Source: Notospermus geniculatus (lineage: Eukaryota > Nemertea > Pilidiophora > Heteronemertea > Lineidae). From it: DNA of 64,000 nt. Positions 58,965-64,000 of this stretch are shown here, in pieces. The notes beneath the pieces are model-generated. The model did not search any database. It was not told where the DNA came from and saw only the letters and a list, made by a program, of their open reading frames with translations. Location: assembly GCA_002633025.1 (NCBI GenBank), contig NMRB01000099.1:442514-506513 (forward strand), in the 5' to 3' direction. Every line of letters starts with the position of its first letter. Position 1 is the stretch's first letter. A program made the translations under genes and the position numbers.

Positions 58965-61900
58965 CTATCTTTTAGTTTTCATCTTCTGTCTTTTACTTTT
59001 CCCAGGTCGTTTGCTTCCCTTTGGTTTATTCTGAAAGGAAAAGAGTGCAAGAGTGAAGCAATATTGTTTGGAATTGCAGTGCAGTAGTGTAATATGTAGA
59101 TGGAGACAAGATTTGAATATCCCGTGCAGGGACCCCCGTGGAGGAAGCGACGGAAATCGAAGTCCCCATGACGTAGGCGAGACACGAGGGAGCCAGGTTG
59201 GCTGCCTTGACTGAGAGGCCATGTTGTATGAGATGTCGAACATTTTGATGAATAAAACACTTGAAGGATATTCATACCTCTGCACTTCTGTGTTCAGACC
59301 TTTTTTGGACCCCCTCCCCCACCAAACTACGACAGTAGTGATCAGTCAAACACCAAGTGGTCCAAAGAAGGTCTAGGCCTAACAAGACAATTAAATCACA
59401 TCACAGAAACTGCCATACAGACTTCGTGATTTAAGTAATTTGAGGGCACACACGGTCCTCACTGGATGTGAGGGGTCATTCATCACTCCTACCTACCTGG
59501 TTTCCTTTCTTATTCTTCATCCCTGGTTTTCCTTGATGTTTCTTGATGCTGAAGTCGGCCATCGAAGCTGCACTTGCCGCTGTGTTATATTTCCCACGCT
59601 TTTTCTGTCCACCGTAACCGAACTTCTTGTTCTTAAGTTGTCTCTTCTTATTCGGCCTGGAAGATAAACTATGTTGCTAGAGTCTTATGGGGAGAGAGGG
59701 ACATCGGGCCAACTAACATGACACCAAATCAGAAGTATTTCCTTCCAGAAAATCATGGGTATATACACGAGGGCGTATCAATCATTCTAGGGGGGGAAAA
59801 ACCCAAGGCCAGTCCCCTAAATCGACTGACAGATCCCCAAGGTCTGGTGACTCATCCAAGAAAACACAGCCATCGGATCGGATACCGCCAATATAACTAT
59901 GACTCCGAAAATCTTGTTATGGGAATTAATAAACACTCTCAGCATCACCAGGAAGATTTCGATGGCAAACTTACCCCTGATCCTTTTCCTTTCCACCCTG
60001 TTTTATCATGTCATCATCAAGAAAATCCAACTTATCTTGCTGACCTGGAATGGCACGTCAATCAATCGTTAAAATACTTTCTGTCTGATATAATAATAAG
60101 TTTATTCATGTAAAAGTATTTACATTCTTGCTTCAGGTGCAAGTGCAATGTTGTTCTCTTGAGAAAAGACAAAAAAAACTCCTTACCCTTTCTAAACTTC
60201 TTAACAGCCTCCAACATTTCCCGCTTTTCTTTCTGTCGTTTTTGAAGCACCTCAACTTGAACCTGGAATAGACGGCAATGTTTAGGCATTTTCTGTGATG
60301 GTAAGCTGTGTAATAAAAGCATGAAATGCCGCCCTCTCTATCACATGAGGGGTTCCATCGGGGACTGAACTGGGAACCTGAGAGGTGACAGGCACCGATG
60401 GTTCCACTGCACCACTTTGACAACCCAAACCTGATATTGGAATCAAACACAGTAAAGCTGCGAATCCACTCTTGCGATTTTGGCTTAAGATGGGTTTGCG
60501 ACCCCTTGCGGTCACCTTATATGGCAATCGGTAGTCCTTGATCGCAATTCCGTCTGAAGCCAAAATCACAACAGTGGATTCGCCGCTGAAAGCAGAAGCA
60601 CATTCTTACCTTTTTACCAAACTTTCTCAGATCACGAAGTTTTCTAGCCTTTTCTCTCCGATCCAATTCTTGTTCCTTTGAGAGTAACTTTTCCCGGACT
60701 TTCTTCATGTGAACATCTGTCTTTGCCATTTGTGCAAAATAAGCTTCCGGTCGCTTGGTAGGGATTCCCAACTTTTTGAATTTCACTAAACCATCTAGAA
60801 CACTTGACTGGGCCTGGCGATAACTGCAAAAAGAGTTGCTACGGAATAAGGTACTGTATTGGGCGGGTGCACACACAACATGACAAAGGACAGAAGAATG
60901 ATTGAGAAGAATGTCCCACTAATGCCAAATGGCGAATGAGTCCGCCGCAACTTACAAAAGTAATTCCCTTTTAAAATCATCTTCCACTGTGTTGTCTCCT
61001 GAGCTCTCTTGCTCAAGACTCATTCCCGCTGGGGCAGGTGCAGGCTCATTCGTGCAGTCTAATCTCTCTAGCCAAGGTAAACTTGTCTGTGAATCTGCAA
61101 GTTCAGAGAGCGCCAACTTCATACCAACCTGAAATGTCATCAATGCATGAATCATAATCAAAACAAGAAGAAACGTTTCATCATTAAAAATACTGTTCAT
61201 CCGATCTAATTCAAGGTAATATATAAAAGCATCGATATGAAAGCCACCAGTCATGCCAGTTGCAATCCAACCCTTTTCCCATCCAGCCAATGTAGATACA
61301 GACTACAGAGTGGCTCAATAAAAATATTACACTTACAAAATTGTCAGTATCTTTTATAATTTTGGCATTTACACTAAAATATACATCTGTACTTGAAGAG
61401 CAAGCTCTCTCGATTAATTTGACACCAGCAGATTCAAAATCCTTCCATGGTTGACTGCACAAGTCAGATTTCACATGAGTTTAATAAAATCTGTCCTGTG
61501 CAGTCAACCACAGAAGAATTTTGAATCTGTTGGTGTCAAATTAATCGAGAGAGCTTGCTCTTCAAGTACATAGGCCCTATGTATATTTTAGGGTAAATGC
61601 CAAAATCATAAAAGATAATGACCATTTTGTAAGTGTAACATTTTTATTGAGCCGCTCTGTAGTAAGAAATAAATGCAGGTAGAAGACAAGAATGATACTA
61701 CTGTAGTCTATTCATTGTTGAGCGGGTTTTCTAATACCCGCCCCTCCTGATCTGAGCTGATCCTGATCATTCAGACCCCCAAACTCTGTGACAACACTCC
61801 CACTGCGCCCATACCATCAGGGCACCATCATCGCAGGCCTACTCACAAAACATGCACAAGACATATGACCTGGACGCCTGGTCCTGGGCCGCCGCAAACC

Positions 61901-62452
61901 GACACTCCATCAACTCAGCTCAGACCCCAGTGCATGTCGGTAGGTCTATAATAGCTTTATCAGCTAATGTTGTACTTTTATCTAGTCCGGCAATAAACAA
62001 ATCTGTAGGCCCCTACCTATAGGCTAGGCCTAGGCCTATTTCTGCACTTGACTTACCACATCATTGACAAATTCTACTTTGTCTGTTGAAATATTCAGAC
62101 CCGGTTTCAAGCGACCCTCTTTAAAAGCTTTTTTCAGCTGAAATGAACAATAAAAGTGATTACTAAATAGGCCTACGGCAATCGCGCCCACACATTTTTG
62201 TCCGACAATAAATACAACTCCATGCACTGCGCAGCATTGGACAGTTTGTAGCGTTCAGTTGTCGGATACAAATCTTCACCCGATTTTGAACGTTTTCAGG
62301 GACCCTTATCAAAATTCGGCAAATCTGAAATCTTGAATTGGTAGTACTAAACGGTTTGCATGATTAGGAATGACATTTACCTCTAAATCTGATTCCTCAT
62401 CGCTGGAATCGAAGCTCGATTCGTCTTCCGATTCCTCCACGTGCAAAGCCAT
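58965..62452 (-). CDS. EBNA1BP2: rRNA-processing protein EBP2 (EBNA1-binding protein 2 homologue)
   Basis: Eight minus-strand exons join in phase: 62452-62381, 62137-62057, 61128-60956, 60823-60610, 60262-60187, 60044-59975, 59656-59497 and 59030-58965, giving 303 residues (human is close to 306). Recognisable EBP2 blocks are an acidic N-terminus (MALHVEESEDESSFDSSDEE), GRLKPGLNI, LPWLERLDCTNEPAP, VEDDFKREL, YRQAQSSVLDGLVKFKKLGI, PTKRPEAYFAQMAKTDVHMK, KFGKKVQVEVLQKRQKEK, DKLDFLDDD, KFGYGG and the basic tail KRPGKSKRQKMKTKR. EBP2 is a nucleolar factor needed for processing of 27S pre-rRNA and assembly of the large ribosomal subunit, conserved from yeast to man. All key blocks are present and no break is seen, so the gene is probably functional. 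It is convergent with the Roco gene. Intron 2 carries a hairpin transposon. Confidence 0.96.
60310..60435 (-). mobile_element. tRNA-derived SINE-like copy in EBP2 intron
   Basis: On the minus strand, GTGGTGCAGTGGAACCATCG, then GTGCCTGTCACCTCTCAGG and GTTCCCAGTTCAGTCCCC (B-box-like) match the copies at 16505 and 48385. It lies between EBP2 exons 4 and 5. Confidence 0.5.
61306..61659. mobile_element. TA-flanked long hairpin (mariner-like MITE) in EBP2 intron 2
   Basis: Two arms of about 150 bases (61306-61455 and 61500-61659) are inverted copies around a loop of roughly 45 bases. The ends CAGAGTGGCTCAATAAAAAT and its partner ATTTTTATTGAGCCGCTCTG are typical of Tc1/mariner-type termini, and TA flanks both ends (61304-61305 and 61660-61661). 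A short open frame in one arm (SQPWKDFESAGVKLIERACS...) is not part of EBP2, because the flanking exons splice in phase without it. Confidence 0.7.
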
Positions 62453-62524
62453 GTTGTCCGATATCAGCGCCACCAAACGCCAGGAAAGTACACTAACATC
62501 TTGTTAAAAACGGTAATCTACGTC
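62453..62524 (-). promoter_or_regulatory. Immediate upstream region of EBP2
   Basis: These 70 bases before the EBP2 start codon contain CATCTTGTTAAAAACGG and CGCCAGG-type words (plus-strand reading). They are presumed 5' UTR and core promoter by position only; no TATA box or initiator was identified. Confidence 0.35.
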
Positions 62525-62945
62525 ATCAATATTTCCCGGATATTAACCGACTCTTCACGAATGGTTATGAATTCATTGGCTTCACATGATTTTCATGATT
62601 TCTAATTCTGCTATGCAAATTACAAACTGCGTCATCAATATTTTCCGGATATTGCCGACTTGTTCCGAACGGTTATGAAATCAACAGCCTTCACGATTTC
62701 CATGATTTCTCATTCCGATATGCAAATTACAATTACGTCACTAATATTTTCCGGATATTGCCGATTCTTTCCGAACCGTTCAGAAATAATACACTTCAAC
62801 ATTTGTATGATTTCTCATTCTGATATGCAAATTTAAGTCAACGTCATCAATATTGTCCGGATATTGCCGAATCTTTACGAATGGCTATGAAATTAATAGA
62901 CTTCACAGTTTTTATGATTTCTCATTCTGATTATGTGAATCCAGC
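62525..62945. repeat. Four tandem units of 105-115 bp in the EBP2 upstream region
   Basis: Each unit reads approximately CGTCATCAATATTTTCCGGA, TATTGCCGA, ...CGAA(T/C)GGTTATGAAAT, CTTCACGATTT, ATGATTTCTCATTCTGATAT, then GCAAATTAC. The octamer ATGCAAAT is exact in three units and damaged in the fourth. The array starts about 70 bases upstream of the EBP2 start codon. No coding frame is conserved across the units. Confidence 0.8.
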
Positions 62946-63567
62946 AGTTCATTCACAGACATGCAAAAATATGCAATTCGTACTAAATTAACTGACCTAC
63001 ACCGAGCCTGATTTGTCCCTCAAAGTACATTTGGTTATTAAAAAATCCAAAAAACTAACATCAAAGTCGACAGACTATTCGTCTCGCTTGTAACGCAAAA
63101 AACGAAGCGTTACGTTTCGAAGGCTGATTAGACTGGTTTCCTGGCCCATGTGGCCCTAGTCTCGCGCAGCCAGACTCTTTCATTACCATTACAGAGTCAA
63201 TCTGAACGTCAGAGAACGATTCGTGCCAACATCGTATGTTACGATGGCCGCCCGAATGTAGCCGAGTACCTCCGAAGATGACGTCGATTGTTACAGAGTC
63301 TGGCCCCAAACTAGACTAGTACCTGGTCCTACCGATGGTGTCGCTTTTGAATTTGCTGAATGGTAGGACCAGTCGTGGCCGCCATACTTGCCTGAATCCC
63401 GGCAAGTAATTAATTATTCATGCACTGAACCTGTTAACCAATGGGAAGGCGTACATCGTGGAGCACGTGTGTTTGCAGTTTATTGTAAACATCATCCGTG
63501 TCCTCGCTTCAACCGTCATTTGGAAGAATTGACGTTCAACCAGGAGGTTTTATCTTGTACAATCTGA
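62946..63567. other. Intergenic stretch between EBP2 upstream array and possible next gene
   Basis: No gene is seen. A short inverted repeat lies at about 63315-63374 (ACCTGGTCCTACC against GGTAGGACCAGT). CpG content rises toward 63400-63560, fitting a promoter for the exon that may follow. Confidence 0.4.
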
Positions 63568-63612
63568 ATGGATATTATAATCGAAACACACGTAGATGAA
63601 CGGATGATGCAG
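63568..63612 (+). CDS. Possible first coding exon of a gene running off the window
   Basis: ATG (context TCTGAATGG) opens 15 codons, MDIIIETHVDERMMQ, ending exactly at a consensus donor CAG/GTAAGTTTTT. Preceding sequence is CpG-bearing and could be a 5' UTR. The exon is short, so this rests on start context and donor strength only, and nothing downstream within the window confirms it. Confidence 0.35.
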
Positions 63613-64000
63613 GTAAGTTTTTAAGGCCCGAACAATCCCAAATTTACAAATTTAACCGACGGTATTCCTCTGTACATTTTTGTACAGAGTGATGCATGGG
63701 GAAAACTGACTCGATCAGACATTCGCTTTCAACCCCTAACATGCCTATACCACGTTTTTATCTGTTATTATGGAAGTTAATAATCTAAGAGGGCTAACAT
63801 ATGTCGATACAGTTGTTGATATGCACAGAAAACCCTTATTTCGGTGTGTTTTGTGGGGAATCGATGACGCCAATAGTAGTTCTGATTTCTGCCACATGCG
63901 CCACCCCTGACCAATCACATTTGAGAACGGCATGGCCACTACCCGTCCTAACATTTGCTAATTTCATAACGTAAACGAGTTAGGACGGGCTTCCAGTCTA
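63613..64000. other. End of window, no confirmed gene
   Basis: No exon is recognised. An inverted pair CCCGTCCTAAC (63942-63952) and GTTAGGACGGG (63979-63989) may be a small element or the edge of one. Confidence 0.4.

Noticed and set aside
61338-61474. Extra EBP2 exon (SQPWKDFESAGVKLIERACS...)
   Set aside because: It lies in the hairpin transposon; EBP2 exons 2 and 3 join in phase without it and match the known protein across the join.

Overview
This is animal nuclear DNA. Genes are split by GT-AG introns (one is GC-AG), carry AATAAA polyadenylation signals, and encode metazoan domain combinations: Ig+TIR, and Roc-COR-Death-TIR. Frequent TAGGCCTA-, TACATGTA- and CCGGTA-like words, a LINE fragment, tRNA-derived SINE-like copies and many snap-back MITEs suggest a marine invertebrate, perhaps an invertebrate deuterostome. 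The species cannot be settled from the sequence. No prokaryotic gene, operon or CRISPR was found. Exon borders below were read by eye; each chosen junction was checked for GT/AG signals and matching codon phase.

Layout. (1) 1-8.1 kb, + strand: an interleukin-1-receptor-like gene (Ig, Ig, transmembrane segment, TIR) with its first exon missing. Its intron between the membrane and TIR exons is packed with palindromic MITEs. (2) 8.1-13.6 kb: a repeat-rich block with a LINE reverse-transcriptase tail, TTAA-flanked snap-back elements, a 0.4-kb direct repeat and a second, slightly shortened copy of the last TIR exon. (3) 13.7-27.9 kb, + strand: a large leucine-rich-repeat gene of 25-27 exons, 5' incomplete, with a two-exon tandem copy joined by a single N. 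(4) 32.3-36.7 kb, + strand: an intronless 1453-codon reading frame starting with a possible N-myristoylation signal and holding a long array of 10-residue repeats. (5) 38.6-55.2 kb, + strand: a 21-exon gene encoding Neuralized repeat - Roc GTPase - COR - Death - TIR - CaaX tail, about 1274 residues. It is the most remarkable item in the window. (6) 59.0-62.5 kb, - strand: a complete EBNA1BP2/EBP2 gene (ribosome biogenesis), whose upstream flank is an array of about four repeats of roughly 105-115 bp. (7) 63.57 kb, + strand: a possible first coding exon of a gene leaving the window.

How the genes may relate. The IL-1R-like receptor and the Roco-Death-TIR protein both carry TIR domains of different types. 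The receptor TIR is an adaptor-type domain. The Roco TIR keeps a glutamate where plant and SARM1 TIR NAD-cleaving enzymes have their catalytic residue. They lie on the same strand about 31 kb apart (end of the first to start of the second). Co-function is possible but is not shown by the sequence. EBP2 is a housekeeping gene unrelated to them.
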